DNA of 64,000 nt from Segniliparus rotundus DSM 44985 (GCF_000092825.1 NC_014168.1:1-64000); one strand, 5' to 3'; positions 18,132 through 26,250 are shown, numbered from the stretch's first letter. Notes: generated by a model from the letters alone, not told the origin. Numbers and translations are program-made.

Positions 18132-19340
18132 ATGGTGTTTCTCCGCCGCGGCGATATCGGCCCCGAGGTGGTCGCTGTGCGCGCCATTCTCGAAGAGCTG
18201 GGCTTTCTGCGAAGTTCGAACGGCTCGCCGGACCAGGGCGCCGCGCACGACGGGCTGACGCCCGACGCTTCGGGGCAGGAGGCCAGAGTCGAAGCCCTCT
18301 TCGACGCGGAGCTCGACCTCGCGGTGCGCGCCTTCCAACAACACCGGGGCATGCTGGTGGACGGGATCATCGGTCCCGCGACCTCGCAGTGCTTGCGCGA
18401 AGCCTCCTTCCGGCTCGGAGCCCGCGTCACCAGCTATCAGCCCAGCGCCCCGATGGTCGGCGACGATGTGGCGGATTTGCAGGCCCGACTGCACGACCTC
18501 GGTTTTTATATGGGGCTGGTGGACGGGTATTTCGGCCCTAAGACGCATAACGGCCTGATGAGCTATCAACGCGAGTTCGGCCTCACCCCGGACGGGATCT
18601 GCGGGCCCGCGACGTTGCGCTCGCTGAACTTCCTCGGCTCCAGGGTGACTGGCGGCTCCGCCCATGAATTGCACGAACGCGAGCTGATGCGGCTGTCCGG
18701 GCCCAGGCTCGAGGGCAAACGCATCGTCATCGACCCAGGGTGCGGCGCGGACAAGCCAGGGCTGGTGGTGATGGGCGCGCATGGGCCGACCAGCGAGGCG
18801 GACGTGCTCTGGGACCTCGCCACCCGGTTGGAGGGTCGCATGGTGGCGACGGGGATGGAGGCGGGTTTTTCCCGCTCCCACGCGCACAGCCCCACCGACG
18901 AGGAGCGCGCCCAGACCGCGAACTCGTACGGGGCGGACATCGTGCTCGCCCTCCGGTGCGCCACCCACGAGAGCCCGATGGCGAACGGGGTCGCGTGCTT
19001 TTATTTCGGCAATTCGCTCGGATACGACTCAGCGGTGGGCAAGCAGCTCGCCGAACTGATCCAACGCGAACTTGTGGCCCGCACGCCGCTGCGGGACTGC
19101 CGCACCCACGGCCGGACGTGGCCGATCTTGCGGACGACCAGGATGCCGAGCGTGCAGATCAACATCGGCTACCTCAGCAACCCCGCCGACCGCGCTTTCT
19201 TGTCCGAGCCGAGCGGGCGCGACATCATCGCCGAAGGGATCTTGGTCGCCGTCAAACGGCTCTATTTGTTGGGCCGGGGCGATTCTCCCACCGGCTCGCT
19301 CACCTTTGAAGACCTGCTCCTGCACGAGCAACGAGCGTGA
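18132..19340 (+). CDS. cwlM: CwlM-like regulator (inactive amidase_3 fold with two PG-binding repeats)
   Basis: A 402-residue protein: two PG_binding_1 repeats (VRAFQQHRGMLVDGIIGPAT and LHDLGFYMGLVDGYFGPKTH), then an N-acetylmuramoyl-L-alanine amidase fold. In mycobacteria CwlM is cytoplasmic, lacks amidase activity, is phosphorylated by PknB and activates MurA. Here the usual zinc-binding DPGHGG is IDPGCGAD, and the second histidine region reads LRCATHES, so zinc ligands are missing. The ATG at 18132 has GGAAGG at a suitable distance; the frame is open to 17970. No signal peptide is seen. Length matches M. tuberculosis CwlM (about 406). Confidence 0.9.
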   Translation: MVFLRRGDIGPEVVAVRAILEELGFLRSSNGSPDQGAAHDGLTPDASGQEARVEALFDAELDLAVRAFQQHRGMLVDGIIGPATSQCLREASFRLGARVTSYQPSAPMVGDDVADLQARLHDLGFYMGLVDGYFGPKTHNGLMSYQREFGLTPDGICGPATLRSLNFLGSRVTGGSAHELHERELMRLSGPRLEGKRIVIDPGCGADKPGLVVMGAHGPTSEADVLWDLATRLEGRMVATGMEAGFSRSHAHSPTDEERAQTANSYGADIVLALRCATHESPMANGVACFYFGNSLGYDSAVGKQLAELIQRELVARTPLRDCRTHGRTWPILRTTRMPSVQINIGYLSNPADRAFLSEPSGRDIIAEGILVAVKRLYLLGRGDSPTGSLTFEDLLLHEQRA

Positions 19341-19421
19341 TCGAGGCACGCCGCCGGGCGGGGCGCCCCCAGCCTGACGTGGCGGCGGCGCGCGGGCCGC
19401 GCAATGTCTGCCAGAGCGCGC

Positions 19422-19449
19422 CCGTCCAAACCTGCCGCGGCTCCGAATA
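19422..19449 (+). promoter_or_regulatory. SigK-type promoter of the sigK operon
   Basis: CCGTCC at 19422-19427 and CGAATA at 19444-19449, spaced by 16 bases, match the mycobacterial SigK consensus CCATCC-N16/17-CGAATA with one mismatch. Six bases separate the -10 element from the ATG at 19456, so the transcript would begin at or near the start codon. The operon downstream ends with sigK and rskA, so this would be an autoregulatory loop, as in M. tuberculosis. Confidence 0.75.
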
Positions 19450-19455
19450 CTCGGT

Positions 19456-20775
19456 ATGAACGTCCCCCGCGTCCCTCCTCGCGCCGTCGCGGTCATCGGC
19501 AGCGGCGTCGCCGGCCTCACGGCGGCGTACGTGCTCTCCCGCAGTTGCAAGGTCGTCCTGTACGAGGCCGACAACCGGATTGGCGGGCATGCGCACACCC
19601 ATCTCGTCGAACAGGGCGACGGGTCCTCCGTGGCGGTGGACTCCGCCTTCCTCGTCCACAACGACCGCACCTACCCCACGCTCTGCCGCTTGTTCCAAGA
19701 ACTCGGGGTCGCCACCCAAGAGACCGACATGTCGATGTCGGTGCGGGCCGAGCGCAGCGGATTCGAGTACGCGGGCTCGCGAGGCGTGCGCGGCCTGTTC
19801 CCCTCCCTGGGCGCGGTCCAGCCGCGTCACATCATGATGCTGGCCGAAGTCGCCAAGTTCCACCGCGCCGCCGCGCAGCTGCTGCGCAGCGGCCCCGACG
19901 AGGAGGAGCCGCTCGGGGAATTCCTCGCCCGGCACTCGTTCTCCCGGCGGTTCACCGACTATTTCATGACGCCGCTCGTGGCCGCGGTGTGGTCCTGCGA
20001 CCCGCGCGACGCGTTGCGCTACCCGGCGCGTTTCTTATTCGTCTTCCTCGAACACCACGGGATGCTCTCCGTGTTCGGGTCCCCGACATGGCGCACCGTG
20101 ACCGGCGGCTCGGCCCGGTATGTCGAGCGGATCGCCGCCCGATTGTCCGAGGTGCGCACGAACGCCCCCGTGCGCTCGGTGCGGCGCGTCGCGGGCGGCG
20201 TGAGCGTCCAAGCCGCAGCGGAACCGCCCCGGCATTTCGACGCCGCGGTGATCGCCGCCCATTCGGACCAGGCCTTGGCGATGCTGGCCGAGCCCACCGC
20301 CGACGAACGCCGAATACTGGGGAAGATGGCCTACTCCACGAACCACGCCCAACTGCACACCGACGCGTCGCTGCTGCCGAAGCACAGATTCGCGAGGGCC
20401 TCGTGGAACTACCTCATCCCCGCCGCCGCGCACGGCAGCGAAGGCGTGTTGGTCACCTACGACATTTCGAGGCTGATGCGTGTTCGAGGGGCGGACGGGC
20501 GGCGCTTTTTGGTCTCATTGGGCGCCGAGCGCCGCGTCGCGCCCGAATCCGTCATCGCGGAAATGACCTACCACCACCCGCTGTACACGCCGGAATTCGT
20601 CGCCGCCCAACGGTCCCTGCCGACGCTCGGCGACGACCGCGTGGTCTTCGCGGGCGCCTACCACGGTTGGGGCTTCCACGAGGACGGCGCCGCTTCCGGG
20701 CTTCGGGCGGCGCAACGGTTGGGAGCCGACTGGAAGACCGCGGAGGCGGGCCGGGAGGAGCTGGCGCAATGCTGA
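19456..20775 (+). CDS. FAD-dependent oxidoreductase (Rv0449c type)
   Basis: A 439-residue flavin amine-oxidase-like protein with the dinucleotide-binding motif VIGSGVAGLTAAY at about 13-25, followed by YEADNRIGGHAHTH. The C-terminal FAD contact is around FAGAYHGWGFHEDGAASGL. Proteins of this type sit with DUF1365, a cyclopropane-synthase-like methyltransferase and DUF1295 in many bacteria, where the cluster is tied to lipid or fatty-acid modification. Substrate unknown. The ATG lies six bases after a SigK -10 element and no ribosome site is visible, consistent with leaderless translation. Overlaps the next gene by seven bases. Confidence 0.88.
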   Translation: MNVPRVPPRAVAVIGSGVAGLTAAYVLSRSCKVVLYEADNRIGGHAHTHLVEQGDGSSVAVDSAFLVHNDRTYPTLCRLFQELGVATQETDMSMSVRAERSGFEYAGSRGVRGLFPSLGAVQPRHIMMLAEVAKFHRAAAQLLRSGPDEEEPLGEFLARHSFSRRFTDYFMTPLVAAVWSCDPRDALRYPARFLFVFLEHHGMLSVFGSPTWRTVTGGSARYVERIAARLSEVRTNAPVRSVRRVAGGVSVQAAAEPPRHFDAAVIAAHSDQALAMLAEPTADERRILGKMAYSTNHAQLHTDASLLPKHRFARASWNYLIPAAAHGSEGVLVTYDISRLMRVRGADGRRFLVSLGAERRVAPESVIAEMTYHHPLYTPEFVAAQRSLPTLGDDRVVFAGAYHGWGFHEDGAASGLRAAQRLGADWKTAEAGREELAQC

Positions 20776-21470
20776 CCCCGAAGCTCTACCGGACGGAGAT
20801 CGCGCACACCCGGTTGTCGCCGATCCGCCATGAATTCCGCTACCGCGGCTACAGCTGGCACGTCGACGTGGACAACCTGCCGAGGCTGCCGCTGTGGTTG
20901 CGCCCGTTCGCCGGCTTCCAAGCCAAAGACCATTTCACCGGCCAGCCGCAGGCTTCCCTGCGCGAGCGGGTGGACGCTTGTTTGGCGGCCAACGGGCTCG
21001 AACCGCCCGGCGGCCCCGTGACCGCCCTTGTGCAGGCGAGAGTGCTCGGCTATGTGTTCAATCCGCTCAGCCTGTATTGGTGCCACGACACAGAGGGCCG
21101 GTTGCGCCACATCATCGCGGAAGTCCACAACACCTACGGCGGTCGCCACGCCTACCCGTTCCAGCCCGACGACAAAGGCGGGGCGACGCTGGCGAAGGAG
21201 TTCTACGTGTCGCCGTTCAACCCCGTGGACGGGCACTACTGCATACGAGCCCCCGAGCCAGAAACCGACTTGGACGTCTCCGTGGTCCTGCGCCGCGCCG
21301 GAGCCGCCGTGTTCGTGGCGACCATGCGCGGGAAGGCGCTGCCCGCGACGGCAGGGCGACTGGCCCGGTTGCAGTTGGCCGCGCCGCTGGCCCCCCTGGT
21401 CGGATCGCTGCGAATCCGCAAGCAGGGGATCATGCTGTGGTTGCGAGGACTGAAGGTGGTGCCCCGATGA
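20769..21470 (+). CDS. DUF1365 family protein (Rv0448c type)
   Basis: A 233-residue DUF1365 protein. Seen: RTEIAHTRLSPIRHEFRYRG at the N-terminus, GYVFNPLSLYWCHDTEGRL in the middle and AEVHNTYGGRHAYPF after it, the hallmarks of the family. Function is not established; it is always found with the FAD oxidoreductase and the cyclopropane-synthase-like gene. ATG overlaps the preceding stop and its own stop overlaps the next ATG, so the group is translationally coupled. Confidence 0.87.
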   Translation: MLTPKLYRTEIAHTRLSPIRHEFRYRGYSWHVDVDNLPRLPLWLRPFAGFQAKDHFTGQPQASLRERVDACLAANGLEPPGGPVTALVQARVLGYVFNPLSLYWCHDTEGRLRHIIAEVHNTYGGRHAYPFQPDDKGGATLAKEFYVSPFNPVDGHYCIRAPEPETDLDVSVVLRRAGAAVFVATMRGKALPATAGRLARLQLAAPLAPLVGSLRIRKQGIMLWLRGLKVVPR

Positions 21471-22753
21471 GCCCGAACCCCGTTCTGACGCAGCCCCCGG
21501 GGCTTCTCGTCGACGCGCAGCGCTGGCCCGACGTGGCAAGCGTGCCCAAAGGCCCTGTGGCCGCCATCGGCTCCAAGGTTGCTTTGAGGCTGTTGTGCCA
21601 GGCCGCCGAGCGGTTCTCGGTACGGTTGGCGCGCCCGGACGGCACGGCGCTGGGGACCGGGCGGGTCGCGGCGGGGGCCCCGGTGATCGTCGTCCGCCAG
21701 CCCGACCGCCTGGGCCGTCGTCTCGCCCGGCACGGCCTCATCGGATTCGGCGAGTCGTACATGGCGGGGGAGTGGGACTCCCCCGACCTTGTGGCCGCGC
21801 TCACCGCGCTCGCGGCCGGCATGGCGCACCTGGTGCCGCGCCGACTGCAACGGCTGCGCCCGTTGGTTTTGGCCCGCCAGCCAAAGGCGCAGCGCAACAG
21901 CCTGTCCCAGGCCCAGCGCAATATCGCCCAGCACTACGATCTGTCCAACGAGCTGTTCGCCGCGTTCCTCGACGAGACCATGGTGTACTCCAGCGCGCTC
22001 TTCGAACAGCTCCCCGCGACCCAGGACGAGCTGCCCGAAGCCCAACGGCGCAAAGTGGACCGCCTGTTGGACTTGGCGGGCGTCCGCGCGGGGTCGCGGG
22101 TGCTGGAAATCGGCACCGGATGGGGCGAGCTGTGCCTGCGCGCCGCGCAGCGCGGCGCGACCGTCCGTTCGGTGACGCTCTCCTGCGAGCAGCGCGAGCT
22201 CGCCCTCGACCGGGTCCGGCGGGCCGGGTTCGCCGACCAGGTCGCCGTGGACCTGTGCGATTACCGCAGCGTCGACGGCCAATACGACTGCGTCGTGTCC
22301 GTCGAAATGGTGGAAGCGGTGGGGCGCGAGTACTGGCCGACGTATTTCCGCGCGCTGGACCGGCTCGTCGTCCCTGGGGGGCGGGTCGCCATCCAGGCCA
22401 TCACCATGCCGCACGACCGGATGCTCGCATCGCGCCGCACGCACACCTGGGTGCAGAAATATATTTTCCCCGGCGGCCTGCTGCCGTCCACCGAGGCGAT
22501 CTCCGACGTCACCGCCCGGCACACCGCGCTGCGCACCGTCGAGCGGACTTCCTTGAGACCGCACTACGCCCAAACCCTCCAGCTGTGGCGCGAACGTTTC
22601 CTCGCCAGCGGCGACCGCGTCGCCGCGCTCGGTTTCGACCACGTCTTCCAACGGATGTGGGAACTGTATCTCGCCTACTCCGAAGCGGGCTTCCGATCCG
22701 GTTACCTCGACGTCCAACAATGGGTTTTCATCCGAGAAGGAGCACGCCGATGA
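21467..22753 (+). CDS. Cyclopropane-fatty-acid synthase-like methyltransferase (UfaA1 type)
   Basis: A 428-residue SAM-dependent methyltransferase of the CFA synthase family. The N-terminal third has GLIGFGESYMAGEWDSPDL, and the catalytic part has NIAQHYDLSNELFAAFLDET and YSSALFE. The SAM-binding motif VLEIGTGWGELC is near 212-223. Such enzymes add a methylene or methyl to unsaturated acyl chains of membrane lipids; M. tuberculosis Rv0447c in the same cluster is called UfaA1. Overlaps both neighbours by four bases. Confidence 0.9.
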   Translation: MSPNPVLTQPPGLLVDAQRWPDVASVPKGPVAAIGSKVALRLLCQAAERFSVRLARPDGTALGTGRVAAGAPVIVVRQPDRLGRRLARHGLIGFGESYMAGEWDSPDLVAALTALAAGMAHLVPRRLQRLRPLVLARQPKAQRNSLSQAQRNIAQHYDLSNELFAAFLDETMVYSSALFEQLPATQDELPEAQRRKVDRLLDLAGVRAGSRVLEIGTGWGELCLRAAQRGATVRSVTLSCEQRELALDRVRRAGFADQVAVDLCDYRSVDGQYDCVVSVEMVEAVGREYWPTYFRALDRLVVPGGRVAIQAITMPHDRMLASRRTHTWVQKYIFPGGLLPSTEAISDVTARHTALRTVERTSLRPHYAQTLQLWRERFLASGDRVAALGFDHVFQRMWELYLAYSEAGFRSGYLDVQQWVFIREGARR

Positions 22754-23544
22754 CCGTCTTGCACAACTTCGCCGCGGTCGCCGCGGCCACCGCTGCCGTC
22801 CTCGCCGCAGTGCAAGCAGCAGCCTTCGCGGTCGGCCGCAAAATCGGGCGCTACAACGTCGTCGACGTCGCGTGGGGGCTCGGCTTCGCCCTGGCGGCCG
22901 CCGTCGCGGCGGCCGTCGGGCAGGGCGACTTGCCCCGGCGAGTCCTGTTCGCCGCTTTGATCGCCCTGTGGGGGCTGCGTTTGAGCTGGCACATGCACCG
23001 CAAATCCGCCGGTCGAGGCGAGGACCCCCGCTACGAGGCGCTTTTAGAGCGCAAGGGCGGGGCTTCGACATGGAACATCATCGTCCAGGTTTTCGTGATC
23101 CAGGGTCTCGCGCAATGGTTCGTCTCGCTCCCGGTCCAGCTCTCCGCAGTCCTCGGGCCCACCCCTCGGGCATTCTTCCCCGCCCTGGTCGCCGGTGTCG
23201 GCCTGTACACGGCAGGCGTGCTGTTCGAGGCAGTCGGCGACTGGCAGTTGCGGGCGTTCAAAAGCAACCCGGACAACCGGGGCCGGATCATGGACGTCGG
23301 ACTGTGGCGATGGACCCGCCACCCCAACTATTTCGGCGACTCTTGCGTCTGGTGGGGGCTGTGGCTCTGCTCCCTGGCATGCCCCGCAAGCCTCGCCACC
23401 GTGCTTTCCCCGGCGCTCATGACCTATTTCCTCGTCCACGCCACCGGCGCGCGGCTTTTGGAGCGGCACATGGCTGATCGACCCGGGTACCGCGAATACC
23501 AACAACGGACCTCGTTCTTCGTGCCATGGCCGCCACGATCCTGA
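22750..23544 (+). CDS. DUF1295 membrane protein (Rv0446c type)
   Basis: A 264-residue integral membrane protein with several hydrophobic helices and the conserved stretch GLWRWTRHPNYFGDSCVWWG, a steroid 5-alpha-reductase/isoprenylcysteine-methyltransferase-like C-terminal region. DUF1295 proteins may act as reductases on lipid substrates; activity here is not shown. ATG overlaps the previous stop, keeping the sigK-operon gene order of mycobacteria. The end overlaps the longest possible sigK frame. Confidence 0.87.
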   Translation: MTVLHNFAAVAAATAAVLAAVQAAAFAVGRKIGRYNVVDVAWGLGFALAAAVAAAVGQGDLPRRVLFAALIALWGLRLSWHMHRKSAGRGEDPRYEALLERKGGASTWNIIVQVFVIQGLAQWFVSLPVQLSAVLGPTPRAFFPALVAGVGLYTAGVLFEAVGDWQLRAFKSNPDNRGRIMDVGLWRWTRHPNYFGDSCVWWGLWLCSLACPASLATVLSPALMTYFLVHATGARLLERHMADRPGYREYQQRTSFFVPWPPRS

Positions 23545-24173
23545 AACCCACGACGGCGGCGGCCGCAGGCATTAGGCTGGCAGCCGATGATCGGAATGTC
23601 ACGGTGAGCGCCGAGCTGGACCGTCTCTTGGCGCGGGTCGCGGATGGCGACGCGGACGCTTTCGCCTCGTTCTACGACCAAACCAAGGCGAGGGTGTTCG
23701 GTTTGGTCCTGCGGGTGCTGCGGGACCAGGGGTACAGCGAGGAGACCGTCCAAGAGGTCTACCTCCAGGTGTGGCGTTCCGCGAGCGCGTTCCACCCCGA
23801 AGCGGGCTCCGCGCTTTCCTGGGTGCTCACCTTGGCGCATCGGCGGGCGGTGGACCGCGTCCGCGCCGAACACAGCGCCGCGCGACGCGACCTGCAATAC
23901 GGATCGGCCATGTCGTCGCCCGCGTTCGACGAGGTCGTGGACACCGCGTTGCGCCGCGACGAGCAGCGCCAGGTCGTTCGCTGCCTCAGCGTCTTGAGCG
24001 AAGCGCAGCGACGTTGCCTCGAGCTCGCCTATTACGACGGGCTGACTTACCAACAAGTCGCGGAGGGCCTCGCGACCAGCCTTTCCACCGTGAAATCCCG
24101 GATGCGGGACGGGTTGGCGCGACTGCGGGGTTGTTTGCGCGCCAACGCGGACGAAGCAGGTGAGCCCGCATGA
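23526..24173 (+). CDS. sigK: ECF sigma factor SigK
   Basis: A sigma factor of up to 215 residues. Region 2: FASFYDQTKARVFGLVLRVL, then GYSEETVQEVYLQVWR. Region 4: LSEAQRRCLELAYYDGLTYQ, then QVAEGLATSLSTVKSRMRDG. Both closely resemble M. tuberculosis SigK. The ATG at 23526 overlaps the previous gene; the GTG at 23604 would give a protein beginning with SAELDRLLARV, nearer the mycobacterial N-terminus, and is a strong alternative. Control is by RskA, encoded next with a four-base overlap. Confidence 0.9.
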   Translation: MAATILKPTTAAAAGIRLAADDRNVTVSAELDRLLARVADGDADAFASFYDQTKARVFGLVLRVLRDQGYSEETVQEVYLQVWRSASAFHPEAGSALSWVLTLAHRRAVDRVRAEHSAARRDLQYGSAMSSPAFDEVVDTALRRDEQRQVVRCLSVLSEAQRRCLELAYYDGLTYQQVAEGLATSLSTVKSRMRDGLARLRGCLRANADEAGEPA

Positions 24174-24880
24174 GCAGACCAGGCGAACCCCCCGCAGGCC
24201 TGCTCGGCCTCGCCGCGCCGTACGCGCTGCACGCCGTCAGCGACACAGAACGCGCCGCCATCGAGCGGGCGCTGCGCGAAGCCGACCCGGCCGAGGCCCA
24301 GGCGTTCCGAAACGAAGTGCGCCGCATCCACGAGACCATGGCCGACGTCGCCGCGCTCACGGCAGTCGAACCGCCGGAGCGCCTGAAAGCGCGCATCGTC
24401 GCCGCCACTGCCCAAACCCGGCCGAAATGGTTCCAGCGAACCTCCTTGCGCGTGGCGGCGGTCGCCGCCACGCTCCTCGTCGGGCTGGCTGCCGGCGCGG
24501 GATGGATGCTCTTGGGCCGCAGCCCAGCGCCCCCGTCTGCTGCCGCCCGCATCCTCGCAGCCCCCGACGTCCGGGCAGTGAGCGGCGCGATTCCCGGCGG
24601 CGGCACGGCCACCGTGGTGTTCTCCCCCGAATTGCACAAAGCGGTTCTGGTGATGAACGACGTCGCGCCCCCACGGCCAGGGACCGTCTACGAACTCTGG
24701 CTCGTCGGCCCGAACGGGCCAGAACCAGCTGGCACCATGGACGCGCACGCCATATCGCCGTCCACCACCGCCGTGATCGACAACCTGGGCGACTCCACCG
24801 TGGTCGGCCTCTCCGTGGAACCGCCCGGCGGCTCCCGCAAGCCCACCGGAGCGATGTTCGCCGAACTGCGGCTCGCCTGA
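24170..24880 (+). CDS. rskA: Anti-sigma-K factor RskA
   Basis: A 236-residue membrane anti-sigma factor. The N-terminal cytoplasmic part contains LLGLAAPYALHAVSDTERAA and ALREADPAEAQAFRNEV, the sigma-binding region. One membrane helix lies at about 92-115. The outer RskA domain contains YELWLVGPNGPEPAGTMD. In mycobacteria it is cleaved by regulated proteolysis to free SigK. The ATG overlaps the sigK stop. Last gene of the operon; it converges with the minus-strand deacetylase-like gene across only 24 bases. Confidence 0.9.
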   Translation: MSRPGEPPAGLLGLAAPYALHAVSDTERAAIERALREADPAEAQAFRNEVRRIHETMADVAALTAVEPPERLKARIVAATAQTRPKWFQRTSLRVAAVAATLLVGLAAGAGWMLLGRSPAPPSAAARILAAPDVRAVSGAIPGGGTATVVFSPELHKAVLVMNDVAPPRPGTVYELWLVGPNGPEPAGTMDAHAISPSTTAVIDNLGDSTVVGLSVEPPGGSRKPTGAMFAELRLA

Positions 24881-24904
24881 ACAGCGGGCCGGTGTGCCCG
24901 TCTG

Positions 24905-25657
24905 TTATGCGACGTCCGTCACCAGCGCGGCGAACCGCGGACCGCCCCCCGTGGTCGAGACTCCCAGAAGGTCCGTGTAGCGCACCGGCCGCACGCCGCG
25001 TTCCAACGCCAGCCCGAGAGCTTCGAAGAACAGCCCGCGCACGCTTTCCGTTTCCAAGTGTTTCCCCGAAATCGCAAGCTGCGCCAGCTCGCCCCGGCGC
25101 CCGCTGCGCCACGCCCAGAAACTCACCACGCGCCGCTGCCACGACTCATATTTGGGCCGGGGCGCGAAAAGCCGCGCAGGCCGTGCCGCCCCCGCTCGGA
25201 CTTCGAGCACCGAATCGGCGCGGACAAGCTGATGAAAGCCCAATGCGGGCAGCACAGCCTGCGCGCCAGGGGAAGCCGCCCACTCAGGCGGGGCGAACAG
25301 CCTCGTGCGCAGACCAAGATGATCCATCATCCGGTCCGCGGCCGTCAGCCGCAGCCGCGCCTCATACTCGGGCAACGCCGCGAACTCCGCTTTCCGCCGT
25401 TTCGTCGCCGCCTGGTCGTAGCCGTGCAACACGATCGCGTCGCCGTGCGCCCGGCGCTCCCGCAGCCAATCCGCCGTGCCCGGATCTTTGGCCAGCTTGT
25501 ACTTCCCAGGTAGTTTCGGCGCCACCAGCAGCGACAACGGAACGCCCCGCGCATCGAGCAGTTCGGCGAAAGCACGCGCCTGGCCGAGCGTCGTGTCCCG
25601 GATGCCCGACAGCGACACCACAATCTCCGCGGCAGTGTCCTTTGGCTCCGTGTCCAT
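24905..25657 (-). CDS. DUF2334 polysaccharide-deacetylase-like protein
   Basis: A 250-residue NodB-fold protein: IVVSLSGIRDTTLGQARAFA opens the barrel, GDAIVLHGYDQA carries a His/Asp region, and TRLFAPPEWAASPGAQAVL is typical of DUF2334. These are predicted polysaccharide deacetylases; the substrate is unknown and the family is often missing canonical metal ligands. I chose the ATG at 25657, which has an AAGG about eight bases upstream; the GTG at 25690 would add 11 residues. No signal peptide is seen. It is the last chromosomal gene before the tRNA-Lys/prophage junction. Confidence 0.82.
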   Translation of the reverse strand: MDTEPKDTAAEIVVSLSGIRDTTLGQARAFAELLDARGVPLSLLVAPKLPGKYKLAKDPGTADWLRERRAHGDAIVLHGYDQAATKRRKAEFAALPEYEARLRLTAADRMMDHLGLRTRLFAPPEWAASPGAQAVLPALGFHQLVRADSVLEVRAGAARPARLFAPRPKYESWQRRVVSFWAWRSGRRGELAQLAISGKHLETESVRGLFFEALGLALERGVRPVRYTDLLGVSTTGGGPRFAALVTDVA

Positions 25658-25786
25658 GTCCTTGACCTTGCCATTCGTGCGTGTCGTCACCGCTGCCGCA
25701 ACATGGACGCAGGGTCATCATGAGATGAACATGGGACGAAACCGCAGTTGAAGGCGTCCACCCGAGGTTCGCGCCCGCAGATCCGG

Positions 25787-25817
25787 TTGGCGTTCACGCC
25801 GCCCGGTGCGCTACCAT
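25787..25817 (+). promoter_or_regulatory. Possible promoter of the tRNA-Lys gene
   Basis: TTGGCG (25787-25792) and TACCAT (25812-25817), spaced 19 bases, lie 24 bases upstream of the tRNA. They resemble the TTGGCG/TACGAT promoter of the tRNA-Glu/Asp pair. The long spacer lowers confidence. Confidence 0.4.
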
Positions 25818-25841
25818 GGTCCCTCGCGTCACGCGCACCTG

Positions 25842-25911
25842 GCCCCTTTAGCTCAGTCGGTAGAGCTACGGACTTTTAATCCGAAGATCCGTAAGTTCCC
25901 GCGCTGGGGCC
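25842..25911 (+). tRNA. tRNA-Lys (anticodon TTT), 3' half aberrant at prophage junction
   Basis: The 5' half is a normal tRNA-Lys: acceptor GCCCCTT, D-arm GCTC...GAGC, anticodon loop CTTTTAA (TTT). From about 25884 the sequence departs from tRNA form. A27 faces A43, and the T-loop consensus GTTCGA is replaced by GTTCCCG. The T-arm is short and does not pair, acceptor positions 6 and 7 are mismatched, and the element is 70 rather than about 73 bases. Only GGGGC still pairs with the 5' strand. The break coincides with the left end of the prophage, so this is a host 5' half joined to a phage-derived 3' half. It may be a pseudogene. Confidence 0.6.
25868..25883. other. Candidate attL core in the tRNA-Lys anticodon arm
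   Basis: Bases 25868-25883 (ACGGACTTTTAATCCG) form the anticodon stem-loop. Normal tRNA sequence ends here and prophage-like sequence starts. The repressor gene, read on the minus strand, terminates inside this segment (TAA at 25878-25876). The true core length can only be read by comparison with attR, which lies beyond the window. Confidence 0.55.
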
Positions 25912-26169
25912 GTCCGGGCCACCGTTTTTGTTCGGGTCTTGCCCAGTCAGAAGCCAGGTGGCGGGAACCCCGGTAGCAAGCGCCCATTGATAGATGACGT
26001 GCTGCTTTGGGGAAGTGTGCCCACGTTCCGCGTTGCGGATAGTCCTAACGCTGATGCCTGTTCTTTCCGCGAGCTGGCTTTGTTCCAGTCCAGCTTCCAT
26101 GCGTGCGATGAGAAGCCGGTACTTCAAGGAGATCTCGGGGGATGTTCCTGAGTCGTAAATGGCTAACAT
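25876..26169 (-). CDS. Prophage repressor (XRE-family HTH), ending inside attL
   Basis: A 97-residue Xre-type DNA-binding protein with the helix-turn-helix QSQLAERTGISVRTIRNAER and a short C-terminal segment (YQWALATGVPATWLLTGQDP). It is the only leftward gene at this end of the prophage and is divergent from an HTH gene, the usual immunity-region layout. The ATG at 26169 lies seven bases after a -10 element, so the mRNA would be leaderless; an in-frame start at 26205 is less likely. Its last codon and stop lie in the tRNA anticodon arm, so integration may define its C-terminus. Confidence 0.85.
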   Translation of the reverse strand: MLAIYDSGTSPEISLKYRLLIARMEAGLEQSQLAERTGISVRTIRNAERGHTSPKQHVIYQWALATGVPATWLLTGQDPNKNGGPDGPSAGTYGSSD

Positions 26170-26176
26170 GCCGACC

Positions 26177-26205
26177 ACTCTATGCCATAGTTGGCAAAGC
26201 GTCAA
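26177..26205 (-). promoter_or_regulatory. Leftward repressor promoter with operator-like site in its spacer
   Basis: On the minus strand, TTGACG (26200-26205) and TAGAGT (26177-26182) are spaced exactly 17 bases. The partial palindrome ATGCC-N6-GGCAA (26182-26197) fills the spacer. Seven bases separate the -10 element from the repressor ATG, suggesting a leaderless transcript. Repressor bound here would regulate its own synthesis; predicted from sequence. Confidence 0.65.
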
Positions 26206-26250
26206 CCAGAGGCAGCATTTATGTATGAAGCAGCAACACGCCGCTAAATT

